From: Prevotella sp. UBA2725
GTDB lineage: Bacteria; Bacteroidota; Bacteroidia; Bacteroidales; Bacteroidaceae
Length of the DNA: 37,027 nucleotides
NCBI GenBank assembly: GCA_002353825.1
Contig: DEKJ01000050.1
Location: 1 to 37,027 of the forward strand
Direction: 5' to 3'
The notes beneath the pieces are model-generated. The model had not been told where the DNA came from. It did not search any database and was given only the letters and a program-made list of their open reading frames with translations. The number at the start of each line of letters is the position of its first letter. Within the stretch, counting starts at the first letter, position 1. The translations under genes were made by a program, and so were the position numbers. Shown here one piece after another: positions 8,401-15,738 of the stretch.

Positions 8401-8475
8401 GGCCTCTCCTCTAATCAACCCCTTTCATTTTCCCCGTTATCGGGGGCCAGGAATCCCGTAAGGAGGGAGAGCCTC
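8401..8475. repeat. Degenerate GC-rich hairpin repeat after the galactanase stop codon
   Basis: GGCCTCTCC begins directly after the TAA, as after the amylase and CYTH genes, but the rest is diverged and interrupted (CCCCGTTATCGGGG, then CCCGTAAGGAGGGAGAG). Confidence 0.55.
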
Positions 8476-8492
8476 ACCCCGTAAGAAAGAAA

Positions 8493-8572
8493 CAGCCTCG
8501 GAGAGGCACAATGCACGACAGTGCGCATCATTTTGATAGCGCGCCAAGGCGCATTCAGCCCCTCCGGGGCTG
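8493..8572. repeat. Palindromic element, copy C (central unit only)
   Basis: Bounded by CAGCCTCGGAGAGGCAC and CAGCCCCTCCGGGGCTG. On the minus strand it reads like the central unit of copy B, including TGAATGCGCCTTGGCGCGCTAT. The outer CCCCAGACT hairpin arms are absent. With copy B it brackets the galactanase gene. Confidence 0.85.
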
Positions 8573-8609
8573 GAGCTCAGTGAATCCGCACTCAGCCTAA
8601 AAATAACAC

Positions 8610-8648
8610 AAAAAAAATCCGGCAATGACCGAGGTCATAAACCGGATT
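8610..8648 (-). terminator. Rho-independent terminator of tRNA-Phe
   Basis: On the minus strand AATCCGG..ATGACC..GGTCAT..CCGGATT forms a strong hairpin followed by a run of eight T. It begins about 18 bases after the tRNA-Phe 3' end. Confidence 0.85.
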
Positions 8649-8665
8649 CGAATGAAAGGAGGAAG

Positions 8666-8738
8666 TGGTACCTCTTGGAGTTGAACCAAGGACACATGGA
8701 TTTTCAGTCCATTGCTCTACCACCTGAGCTAAGGCACC
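8666..8738 (-). tRNA. tRNA-Phe (GAA)
   Basis: 73 bases folding as a full cloverleaf: acceptor GGTGCCT/AGGTACC, D-arm GCTC/GAGC, anticodon stem ATGGA/TCCAT with loop CTGAAAA (anticodon GAA), T-arm CTTGG/CCAAG with TTCAACT, discriminator A. CCA is not encoded. Confidence 0.97.
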
Positions 8739-8784
8739 AAGTTGCAATGTTGTTAGGAATTGTGTTATTTCCTTATTGCGGGTG

Positions 8785-8816
8785 CAAAGGTAGTGCTTTT
8801 TCTTTAACCCCACAAA
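8785..8816 (-). promoter_or_regulatory. Promoter of tRNA-Phe
   Basis: Minus strand TTTG (8813-8816), 20-base spacer, TACCTTTG (8785-8792): a full match to the Bacteroidota -33/-7 pattern, about 46 bases before the mature tRNA. Confidence 0.7.
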
Positions 8817-8907
8817 TTTTTCGGGGGAAATTTTTCAAACTATTTTTATTAAAGATATATTTCGTGAAAAACTTGGTGTTTTCTTTCGCTGTTTCCGGAA
8901 AAAGTTA

Positions 8908-8915
8908 TACCTTTG
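8908..8915 (+). promoter_or_regulatory. Candidate -7 box for tRNA-Pro
   Basis: TACCTTTG ends 10 bases before the mature tRNA-Pro. No convincing TTTG stands about 20 bases upstream. Confidence 0.5.
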
Positions 8916-8925
8916 CAGCCGCTAT

Positions 8926-8998
8926 CGGGATGTAGCGCAGTTGGTAGCGCACTACGTTCGGGACGTAGGGGTCGCCAGTTCGAGTCCGGTCATCCCGA
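8926..8998 (+). tRNA. tRNA-Pro (CGG)
   Basis: 73 bases: acceptor CGGGATG/CATCCCG, D-arm GCGC/GCGC, anticodon stem CTACG/CGTAG with loop TTCGGGA (anticodon CGG, reads CCG), T-loop TTCGAGT, discriminator A; no encoded CCA. The T-stem GCCAG/CCGGT contains an A8977-C8987 mismatch and a terminal G-T pair. Confidence 0.93.
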
Positions 8999-9005
8999 CA
9001 CACAC

Positions 9006-9038
9006 AAAAGAGGCGGCTGATTTTCAGTCGCCTCTTTT
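9006..9038 (+). terminator. Rho-independent terminator of tRNA-Pro
   Basis: AAAAGAGGCG..CTGA-TTTT..CGCCTCTTTT hairpin beginning eight bases after the tRNA; the 3' stem ends in TTTT. Confidence 0.85.
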
Positions 9039-9094
9039 GCGTTTATGACTTCCTCAAGAACAATATATTATTTTCCACATAGAATTATTTTTCT

Positions 9095-9238
9095 CACACG
9101 GATCCTAAAGATTTTAAAGATAGTTACGCCGCGTTGCGGCTACACATACCCGTAGGGGCACAGGCTTGGTTAGAAGTGGGCGCCCTCCACCGCGTAGCGA
9201 ATAGCGTAGCCATCTTTAAAATCTTTAGGATCCGTGTG
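9095..9238. repeat. 144-base MITE-like element with 27-base perfect inverted ends
   Basis: The 27 bases starting CACACGGATCC at 9095-9121 recur as an exact reverse complement at 9212-9238. The 90-base interior carries GC-rich motifs (CCGCGTTGCGG, CCCGTAGGGGC) and no ORF. Flanks are A/T-rich without a clear target-site duplication. It lies between tRNA-Pro and the DUF4252 gene. It could be a miniature inverted-repeat element or a large structured 3' element for the DUF4252 operon. Confidence 0.8.
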
Positions 9239-9258
9239 AAATAAAAATCGTTGGAAGA

Positions 9259-9729
9259 TCAATCATCTACCATGCCAATGATCGCCGCCACATCCTCTGC
9301 ATTGATGTCGCCCGTGATAAGGATACCCACACACGAATTGTCACCTGCTGACACGGCCACGACCTCCTGAATCGTGTCGCCTTTCTGCTTCACAAGAATA
9401 TTCATTCCTTCAGCCTTACCTTTCTTCAGGCCTGTGAACTCACTGTAGCCGTCATCCGATAACGCTGCTATCTTCTTCACAAACTTCTTGCGGATGCTAC
9501 TCGAGCAATCGGTGAGCGTAAGCACCTTAGCCTCGTCAACCTCTTTGAGCAAGGCAGCGACATTGCCGTCCTTCACCTTGGCGGCAGCGATTGTCATCAT
9601 CAACTTCGGCACACTGACATACTCCGCATGCTTCTTGTCGCGATACTCATTAAACACGCTGCTTGCCGACTGGCAGAATGCCAACTGGCAAGTGAGCAAC
9701 AGAATTAATGTAAACAGAATCTTCTTCAT
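9259..9729 (-). CDS. DUF4252-type secreted protein
   Basis: 156 residues with a signal peptide (about 1-19, ending LAFCQ; the Cys there is not in a convincing lipobox). The body, SVFNEYRDKKHAEYVSVPKLMMTIA, then KIAALSDDGYSEFTGLKKGKAEGMNILVKQKGDTIQEVVAV and ILITGDINAEDVAAI, has the layout of DUF4252 proteins: a helical N-half followed by a strand-rich part about self-regulation-like repeats of unknown role. Function is unknown; such proteins are small exported proteins found mainly in Bacteroidota. It starts two bases after the stop of the upstream helix-hairpin-helix gene, so the two form an operon. Confidence 0.75.
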   Translation of the reverse strand: MKKILFTLILLLTCQLAFCQSASSVFNEYRDKKHAEYVSVPKLMMTIAAAKVKDGNVAALLKEVDEAKVLTLTDCSSSIRKKFVKKIAALSDDGYSEFTGLKKGKAEGMNILVKQKGDTIQEVVAVSAGDNSCVGILITGDINAEDVAAIIGMVDD

Positions 9730-9731
9730 GA

Positions 9732-10664
9732 TTAATACTCTATATAATGTTTTAGACGTTCAAAATCGGCGTTTGTAAAATCCTTCATCAACTTTAACTC
9801 TTCAATATTATGTATCGGACCATAGAGGCGGCGGTAATCAACAATATCTTTTGCCTGATAATAATTAAGATAAGGATGTTTCTTAAGCTCATTCAGCGAC
9901 AGTTTATTGACGTTCAACCGATGGACCTCCGCAGGATTGACCTCAAAATAAGACAGCGTCTTCTTCGGAAAGTCGGCAATCTCCAACAACTGCTCTGCAG
10001 AATAAAAACCACCTAAGTATTTCCGTCGAAAGGCTATCTCTTTCGCATAATAGCGACCGATGCCCGGTACCTTCATCAACTGCGTTGTGTCCGCATCATT
10101 AAGCTCGATATGCTCGCCTTGCCGCAGTTTTGTGGGATAATGACGGGCAGCGGCGCTGTCCATGGCTTGCCGGTGAGTGGTAGGATAGGGTGCTCCGTTA
10201 CTGGCATAGTCATATGGCTGATAGTCGGCCCCAATACGGACATAAGGCGCGAGTTCACGATATTGCTTCTGAGTCAGTCCATAGACGCGACCAAAGTCTT
10301 CACGCCGACGGAACACGCCACCTTTGGCACGATAGCGATAGATGCTCCTTACCTGCCAGGGGGCAAGGCCAAGCTCTAAGAGTTCCGTAGAGTCAGCCGT
10401 ATTCGGATCGAAAGGGAAACGGCTCTCGGCACGCCCCGGCACGGCATAGTAACGATTGCCGCCACTCTTTGGATAACCATTAGGATAATAACCTCCACCT
10501 CTACGGCTCATTGTCGCAGAGTCTCCGGCTGACGTCGTGCTGACCATCGGTCCTTTGTCATGGAAGAACCAAAGAACGGCACTGACGATGACAAAGATGA
10601 CCAACAGAAACCAGATAACGCGGCGGTCGGACCGACGAATGTAATGGAGGTCTTTTAGATTCAT
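9732..10664 (-). CDS. Membrane-anchored helix-hairpin-helix (ComEA-like) protein
   Basis: 310 residues. One N-terminal transmembrane helix (about 18-36, VIWFLLVIFVIVSAVLWFF), a Tyr/Gly/Arg-rich linker (about 40-85), then three helix-hairpin-helix repeats of the ComEA type: FDPNTADSTELLELGLAPWQVRSI (about 88-110), IELNDADTTQLMKVPGIG (about 180-197) and LNVNKLSLNELKKHPYL (about 250-266). Such repeats bind DNA non-specifically, and ComEA homologues capture DNA during competence. Here the domain would face the periplasm, so a DNA-binding or uptake role is possible but unproven. It heads an operon with the DUF4252 gene; no TAnnTTTG box is seen in its short upstream gap. Confidence 0.8.
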   Translation of the reverse strand: MNLKDLHYIRRSDRRVIWFLLVIFVIVSAVLWFFHDKGPMVSTTSAGDSATMSRRGGGYYPNGYPKSGGNRYYAVPGRAESRFPFDPNTADSTELLELGLAPWQVRSIYRYRAKGGVFRRREDFGRVYGLTQKQYRELAPYVRIGADYQPYDYASNGAPYPTTHRQAMDSAAARHYPTKLRQGEHIELNDADTTQLMKVPGIGRYYAKEIAFRRKYLGGFYSAEQLLEIADFPKKTLSYFEVNPAEVHRLNVNKLSLNELKKHPYLNYYQAKDIVDYRRLYGPIHNIEELKLMKDFTNADFERLKHYIEY

Positions 10665-10715
10665 GGTGTTAGGTGTTGAGTGGTAATGGTATGTTTATAC
10701 TATTCCAAGCCCGTA

Positions 10716-12059
10716 TTATATTATTCCGAGTTGATGCAGGAACACCACGGCAATACAGAGGGGAGATACGAAGCGGACGAGGAACAACCAGAAGCCGTAA
10801 GCACGGACAGAAGCGGTGCCCCAGTTCGTGAACTCATCGCGTACCATCTTGCGTGGCGCTATCCAACCGACGAGGATACAGGTCGTGAAAGAACCGAGTG
10901 GAAGAAGAATGTTCGACGTGAGGAAGTCGCAGAAGTCGAGGAAGCTCTTTCCGCAGACGGTGATGTCCACTGCTCCGCAGGAGAGGGAACAAGTGATACC
11001 GATGAGAATAGCGATGACCGTCTCGATGATGGCACCTTTAGACCGGGAGATATGCAGTTCTTCAAAGAACAGCGACGTGCCGATCTCATGCATGGAGATC
11101 GTCGAGGTGAGGGCTGCAAGAGCAAGGAGCGCATAGAACAAGACGCCGATGATATAACCCAAGACCGGCGTGAACGCTTGCTGGAAGACATTCGGCAGTG
11201 TGATGAAGATCAGCGATGGACCGCTGTCAGGATTGACACCGACGGAGAAGGCTGCGGGAAAGATCATGAGGCCAGCCAAAATAGCAACTAGCGTGTCAAC
11301 GACCGCTACTTGGACGGATGACTTCAAGAGATTTGTCTGACGCGTGAAGTAAGAGGCATAGGTACAAAGGCAAGCCGTACCTAAGGACAACGAGAAGAAT
11401 GCCTGACCAAGACCATCGAAGATGATCTGATGGTCAATCTTGGAGAAGTCGGGCTTGAACAGGAACGAGATACCTTTACCCGCGTCAGGTAACATACAAG
11501 AAGCCGCCACGATGACGAGCAGCAATATAAATAAGGTGGGCATGAGGATATTGCTCACCTTCTCAATACCTTTGCGGATACCACGCACTACAACAAGGTG
11601 GGTGAGGATGATGAAGACGATAGTCCAGACGCCCGGCTCAACAGGATCCGAGGAGAACTTCTTGAAATATTCCTGTACATAAGCCGCATCACCATTGACA
11701 TTACCCATGATGGAGGCAAAGAGGTACTGCAGGCACCAACCTGCGATAACGGAATAGAAACCGAGGATGATCAGCGACGTGAAGGCTCCGATGAATCCAA
11801 CGGCTCCCCACGCTTTGTTACCTCCCGCCCGTACATAAGCGCGTGCGGCATTGGCGGCACCATGACGTCCCACGACGAACTCTGCGATCATTCCAGGAAT
11901 ACCGAGCACAAGGACACAGGCGAGATAGACCACTATGAAGGCCGCACCACCATCGTGACCCGTCATATAGGGGAATCGCCAGATGTTACCCAAGCCTACC
12001 GCTGAGCCTGCCGTGGCGAGCACCACGCCTATCTTAGTACCAAAGTTACCTCGTTCCAT
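10716..12059 (-). CDS. Sodium-dependent transporter, NSS/SNF (SLC6-like) family, copy 1
   Basis: 447-residue inner-membrane symporter of the LeuT fold. The first helix holds the Na+/substrate signature GSAVGLGNIWRFPYM, followed by GGAAFIVVYL and IAEFVVGRHG. Further family blocks are CTYASYFTRQTNL and NPDSGPSLIFITLPNVF. About 11-12 membrane helices are predicted by eye. The substrate is probably an amino acid, but it cannot be read from sequence. It lies 19 bases downstream of the ATPase/DUF234 gene on the same strand, and a second copy of the family is at 13517-14875; the two share long near-identical blocks. Confidence 0.93.
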   Translation of the reverse strand: MERGNFGTKIGVVLATAGSAVGLGNIWRFPYMTGHDGGAAFIVVYLACVLVLGIPGMIAEFVVGRHGAANAARAYVRAGGNKAWGAVGFIGAFTSLIILGFYSVIAGWCLQYLFASIMGNVNGDAAYVQEYFKKFSSDPVEPGVWTIVFIILTHLVVVRGIRKGIEKVSNILMPTLFILLLVIVAASCMLPDAGKGISFLFKPDFSKIDHQIIFDGLGQAFFSLSLGTACLCTYASYFTRQTNLLKSSVQVAVVDTLVAILAGLMIFPAAFSVGVNPDSGPSLIFITLPNVFQQAFTPVLGYIIGVLFYALLALAALTSTISMHEIGTSLFFEELHISRSKGAIIETVIAILIGITCSLSCGAVDITVCGKSFLDFCDFLTSNILLPLGSFTTCILVGWIAPRKMVRDEFTNWGTASVRAYGFWLFLVRFVSPLCIAVVFLHQLGII

Positions 12060-12078
12060 ATCTTATTTTGCTATAATT

Positions 12079-13386
12079 CTACATATCTTCCAACGACAAA
12101 GCCACAAAGTCATAATGTTGACGGGGCTGTTGCCGCATAATATTTGTTGCTTTTTGTTTCAGCACAGGCAGAGAGATGCGTTTCTTATGCCGCTTTACTT
12201 CTCCAATGACAGTCTCTCGATCCACCTCGTTCACCGCTATGAGATCAATCTCGTTTCCACCGTCTTTCTCCCAATAATTAGTAACGATGTTGTACAACCC
12301 GGTTTCACTATACTTCTGTCTGAAATAGCGCTCAAGAAGATAACCAGAGAACGTATCATAATCGCTAAGTACCTTCTCTGTTACATAATCCGTGTTACCT
12401 ATCTCTATCGCACTTCTGTATTTATAGATAAAGCGGAACCAGAATAAAAGGAAGTTGTCTTTGATGGTGTAGCTCACATTGCGGGAGCCTTCTGGAGCCA
12501 AATAAGGACGTCGCCGCAAGAGAATGTCATAGTTCTTATCCAACTTATCCAAATATCCTCCAGCCTCAATACCTGTGTAACTCTTGATATCACCACGCGT
12601 CGTGTTACCATTGGCAACAGCGCTGATAACCGAGAAGTAATTACCATACTCTTTCCCAAACTCATCCGAGAGCATTTCGCTCCCTTCAGTGATAAAATAC
12701 GATCCTGTGGAAAACACTTCTTTTATCATATCTTCCTTTGTTAAGGCTCCGTGTGTCATCAGCTGTTCAACATACTTCGCCACACCACCGGTGAGCATAT
12801 AAAGCGTCAACAAATCATCAGGCTGATACTGAGGATTGAAATCATGAAGGATACCTTTGAGAACAGACGTGGAGAAAGGTCTGACTCTCAGTCTGTTTGT
12901 AGCACGTCCATAGAGAGGTTCCTGCTTATCATCAAAGATTCGCGCCATCATAGAATAAACCGAGCCACAAAGGATAAGATTCATGTGACTCTGATCTTTA
13001 CTTTCATCCCATGCATTCTGAATATCTGTAAACACATAGTCGCCGACATATCGGAAGTTCTGAAACTCATCAAGAATAAGCGTGAAGTTATGCGATTGAG
13101 AAAGTCTTAACAATGCAGAGAAAAGACGACCAAAGGAAGTAAAGTCACCTAAATCAATGTTCAAGACTTCTCTCACAATATCAGTCAGTTCACGACACAA
13201 CAAGCCTTCGCTCTTCCTTCCGACAAAGAAATAGACTGTAGGAATATTATGGCAAGCCTGTCTCACGAGCGTCGTCTTGCCAATACGTCTTCTTCCTGTG
13301 ATAACAGTCATCTGCGCATATTGAGCGGAAAGCCGTTCAATACGCTCCAATGCTTGTGTTTCCTTTTCGCGATCGTAGAATTTCAT
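12079..13386 (-). CDS. AAA-type ATPase with C-terminal DUF234 (PD-(D/E)xK-like) domain
   Basis: 435 residues. Residues about 1-230 form an archaeal-type (ATPase_2) P-loop domain: Walker A GRRRIGKTT near residue 31, Walker B LILDEF near 104, sensor-like LILCGSVYSMM. The C-terminal part carries the DUF234 signature FLLFWFRFIYKYRSAIE and a nuclease-fold motif GGNEIDLIAV followed by VIGEVKRHKK (D...ExK), so the metal-binding residues of the PD-(D/E)xK fold appear intact. The cellular role of this family is unknown; members are often accessory genes with patchy distribution. It separates two paralogous transporters and has its own promoter. The start ATG at 13386 gives the canonical FYDREKE N-terminus. 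Confidence 0.9.
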   Translation of the reverse strand: MKFYDREKETQALERIERLSAQYAQMTVITGRRRIGKTTLVRQACHNIPTVYFFVGRKSEGLLCRELTDIVREVLNIDLGDFTSFGRLFSALLRLSQSHNFTLILDEFQNFRYVGDYVFTDIQNAWDESKDQSHMNLILCGSVYSMMARIFDDKQEPLYGRATNRLRVRPFSTSVLKGILHDFNPQYQPDDLLTLYMLTGGVAKYVEQLMTHGALTKEDMIKEVFSTGSYFITEGSEMLSDEFGKEYGNYFSVISAVANGNTTRGDIKSYTGIEAGGYLDKLDKNYDILLRRRPYLAPEGSRNVSYTIKDNFLLFWFRFIYKYRSAIEIGNTDYVTEKVLSDYDTFSGYLLERYFRQKYSETGLYNIVTNYWEKDGGNEIDLIAVNEVDRETVIGEVKRHKKRISLPVLKQKATNIMRQQPRQHYDFVALSLEDM

Positions 13387-13450
13387 CTCTGATCCTTTCC
13401 TTGTTATGGCACAGCCGTTACTGTAACAGCCGTTGCATTAAGTAATATTG

Positions 13451-13481
13451 CAAAGATAGTGAATTCTTCGCAAAGTGCAAA
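13451..13481 (-). promoter_or_regulatory. Promoter of the ATPase/DUF234 gene
   Basis: Minus strand TTTG (13478-13481), 19-base spacer, TATCTTTG (13451-13458). The leader contains a direct repeat ACAGCCGTT (13411-13419 and 13426-13434 on the plus strand, period 15) around a TTACTGTAA palindrome, a possible operator. Confidence 0.65.
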
Positions 13482-13516
13482 CGGATTATTGAATATTTTG
13501 TGCCAGTATTCGCCCG

Positions 13517-14875
13517 TTAAATCACGCCAAACTGATGGAGGAAGATGGCGAGGATAGACAACGGTGCCACGAAGCGCACAAGGAAAAGGTAGATGCCGAA
13601 GAAGCGCTGCGAGACAGTGCCCCAGTTCGTAAACTCATCCTTCACAAGTTTCTTAGGGACGAACCAGCCGAGGAAGATACAGGTGAGGAAACCACCGACG
13701 GGGAGGAAGATCTGACCCGTGACAAAGTCGAAGACATCGAACAAAGGCTTGCCACCAATCTCAAGTCCGCTCCAGTCACTCAACGACAGAGAGCAGATGG
13801 CACCAATGATGGTACATGCCACCGTGACGATGACGGCACCTTTCTTGCGGGAGATATGAAGTTCCTCATAGAAAAAGGCGGTAGACACCTCATGAAGGGA
13901 GATAAGCGAGGTGAGAGCAGCCAAAGAGAGGAGGAGGTAGAACAGCAAGGACACGACCCACCCCAAAACAGGTAGTCCAGCGAAAGCCTCATTGAAAACA
14001 TTCGGCAACGTGATGAAGATCAGTGAAGGACCACTGTCAGGATTGACCCCCACAGAGAATGCTGCGGGGAAGATCATTAAGCCTGCAAGGATGGCGACCA
14101 TCGTATCAATGGAGCAGATCTGCACGGCTGAAGTCAACAGGTTCGTTTGCCGCGTGTAATAAGAGGCATAGGTACAGATACATCCCATGGCAATACTCAG
14201 CGAATAGAAGCACTGGCCGAGAGCACCGAGGAACACGCCACTGTCTACCTTCGTCAGGTCGGGCTTGAAGAGGAACTCAATGCCTTTGCCTGCATTTGGC
14301 AACAGACAAGAGCAGACAACGATGACGAGCAGCAAGATGAACAACGTCGGCATCATCAGTTTCGACGCTTTCTCGATACCGCCACGGATACCATGGATAA
14401 TAACGAAATGGGTAACGCCCATGATGATGACTAGCCAGAAGATTGGCTGAATGCCACTCTCAGAGAAGGTGGCAAAGTATTGCTTCACAAAATTGGCATC
14501 ACCATGGAGCTGACCCATGATAGAAGCATAGACATACTGCAGGCACCAGCCCGAGATGACGGCATAGTAACCCGTGATGAGGAATCCCGTCAACACACCG
14601 AGGAATCCAACGTATTTCCAAGCTGAGCCGTGAGCCACACGCGAATAAGCACGGTACGTGTTTGCGGCACCATGACGGCCAATAATAAACTCAGAGACCA
14701 TGCACGGAATACCCAACAACAGGACGCACGCAATATAGATAATGATGAAGGCGGCGCCACCATTCTGACCCGCCATGTAAGGGAAACGCCAGATGTTTCC
14801 CAAGCCTACTGCGCCACCCGCAGTGGCCAAGATCATACCAATTTTGCTGCCAAAACTTGCTCTCTCTTCTGACAT
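13517..14875 (-). CDS. Sodium-dependent transporter, NSS/SNF (SLC6-like) family, copy 2
   Basis: 452-residue LeuT-fold symporter, paralogous to 10716-12059. Signature GGAVGLGNIWRFPYMAGQNGGAAFI in helix 1, then CTYASYYTRQTNLL, a block AILAGLMIFPAAFSVGVNPD shared exactly with copy 1, and a KDEFTNWGTVS segment near the C-terminus. Both copies end in an FLHQ(L/F)G(I/V)I tail. The tandem-paralogue arrangement suggests duplication; the ATPase gene between them was either inserted later or pre-dated the duplication. The start ATG at 14875 gives MSEERASFGSKIGMIL, aligned with copy 1. Confidence 0.93.
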   Translation of the reverse strand: MSEERASFGSKIGMILATAGGAVGLGNIWRFPYMAGQNGGAAFIIIYIACVLLLGIPCMVSEFIIGRHGAANTYRAYSRVAHGSAWKYVGFLGVLTGFLITGYYAVISGWCLQYVYASIMGQLHGDANFVKQYFATFSESGIQPIFWLVIIMGVTHFVIIHGIRGGIEKASKLMMPTLFILLLVIVVCSCLLPNAGKGIEFLFKPDLTKVDSGVFLGALGQCFYSLSIAMGCICTYASYYTRQTNLLTSAVQICSIDTMVAILAGLMIFPAAFSVGVNPDSGPSLIFITLPNVFNEAFAGLPVLGWVVSLLFYLLLSLAALTSLISLHEVSTAFFYEELHISRKKGAVIVTVACTIIGAICSLSLSDWSGLEIGGKPLFDVFDFVTGQIFLPVGGFLTCIFLGWFVPKKLVKDEFTNWGTVSQRFFGIYLFLVRFVAPLSILAIFLHQFGVI

Positions 14876-14914
14876 AAATATGCTTTATCTATAACTTTAC
14901 AATCAATTATTGTG

Positions 14915-14922
14915 CAAAATTA
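14915..14922 (-). promoter_or_regulatory. Candidate -7 box for transporter copy 2
   Basis: Minus strand TAATTTTG, about 40 bases before the ATG at 14875. No TTTG at the expected upstream distance. Confidence 0.4.
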
Positions 14923-14964
14923 TAAAATAAATAGGAGATAAACGTATAAAGTGGAAGAAAAAAA

Positions 14965-14998
14965 GCCTCTCCCCGTCCCTCCCCCGTAGGGAGGGAGG
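14965..14998 (+). repeat. GC-rich hairpin repeat, plus orientation
   Basis: GCCTCTCCCCGTCCCTCCCC followed by CGTAGGGAGGG. It faces an inverted copy at 15067-15106, so the pair could fold into a long stem-loop between the CYTH gene and transporter copy 2. Confidence 0.75.
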
Positions 14999-15066
14999 AA
15001 AATATTACTTAAAGAGCCTTAGGAGAGCCATCAGAGAGCACAGACACCTCTCGCGCAAGGGTTGGT

Positions 15067-15106
15067 CTTCTCCCCTCCCTACGGGGGAGGGGCCGGGGGA
15101 GAGGCC
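15067..15106 (-). repeat. GC-rich hairpin repeat after the CYTH stop codon
   Basis: On the minus strand GGCCTCTCCCCC starts immediately after the TAA of the CYTH gene, followed by CCCTCCCCCGTAGGGAGGG. It has the same element-to-stop-codon spacing as behind the galactanase gene. Confidence 0.75.
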
Positions 15107-15607
15107 TTACCTATACTCTTCCGGCACCAGTTGTTTCCACTTCTTATACGGATTCTCCAGCATATAAGAATTGTAGAAGTGCTTATCGCCCGTGACCTCG
15201 GGTCCAAGGAAGTCAGGCTTGTCGAACGCTTCCGTCTCACTGCCTAACTCTACCTCAGCCATCACGAGACCGTCATTGTCACCATGGAACTCATCAACCT
15301 CATAAGTGTGGTTGCCGACAGGCACAAGGTAACGGTGCTTGTCAATGGCGCCGCCTTGACAGAGTTTCATCAGGTGAGAAGCCTCATCGAGCGTGATCTC
15401 TTTCTCAAACTCATAGCGTGAAAGCCCGTGATCCACACTTCTGCTTTTAATGGTGAGGTAAGCCTTGTCATCACGGATACGCACACGTACTGTAGCACCT
15501 TCCGCCGGGATATAGCCCTGCTGGATATGACTTACAGAAGAGGCGGCACGTTTGAACGCGCCGCCATGCTTCACCAAGAACTTCCGTTCTATTTCTAATC
15601 CACTCAT
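15107..15607 (-). CDS. CYTH-domain protein (triphosphate-binding tunnel family)
   Basis: 166 residues from the ATG at 15607. It opens with the diagnostic ExExK motif, EIERK (residues 5-9), continues with the YIPAEGATVRVRIRDDKAYLTIKS strand series, KYEFEKEI-like YEFEKEITLDEA, DEFHGDNDGLVMAEVEL and KHFYNSYML. The acidic and basic residues lining the triphosphate tunnel are present. Known relatives are inorganic tri-polyphosphatases, thiamine triphosphatases and class IV adenylate cyclases; this short bacterial form most resembles triphosphatases. The 28 extra codons upstream to 15691 are rejected because they come from a 30-base tandem repeat and spell the same decapeptide MTLQIKGSKT twice. The GC-rich repeat directly follows the stop. 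Confidence 0.88.
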   Translation of the reverse strand: MSGLEIERKFLVKHGGAFKRAASSVSHIQQGYIPAEGATVRVRIRDDKAYLTIKSRSVDHGLSRYEFEKEITLDEASHLMKLCQGGAIDKHRYLVPVGNHTYEVDEFHGDNDGLVMAEVELGSETEAFDKPDFLGPEVTGDKHFYNSYMLENPYKKWKQLVPEEYR

Positions 15608-15609
15608 GT

Positions 15610-15735
15610 TGTTTGAGTTTTTGAGTTTATGAGTTTTTGAGCCTTTAATTTGTAAGGTCATAGTTTTTGAGCCCTTAATTTGTAAGGTCATATTAAGAGC
15701 TTAAAAACTAAAAAACTCAGAGACTTATAAACTCA
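15610..15735. repeat. AT-rich GAGTTTTT/CTCAAAAAC repeat block, left of prfB
   Basis: Made of GAGTTTTTGAGTTT-type words at one end and CTTAAAAACT-type words at the other, with two 30-base tandem units inside (15633-15662 and 15663-15692, one mismatch). The same words occur inverted at 17098-17215 on the far side of prfB. Confidence 0.75.
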
Positions 15736-15738
15736 ATC

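Noticed and set aside
15608..15691. 28-residue extension of the CYTH protein (MTLQIKGSKT twice)
   Set aside because: Produced by a 30-base tandem repeat; the family's ExExK motif begins at residue 5 from the ATG at 15607.
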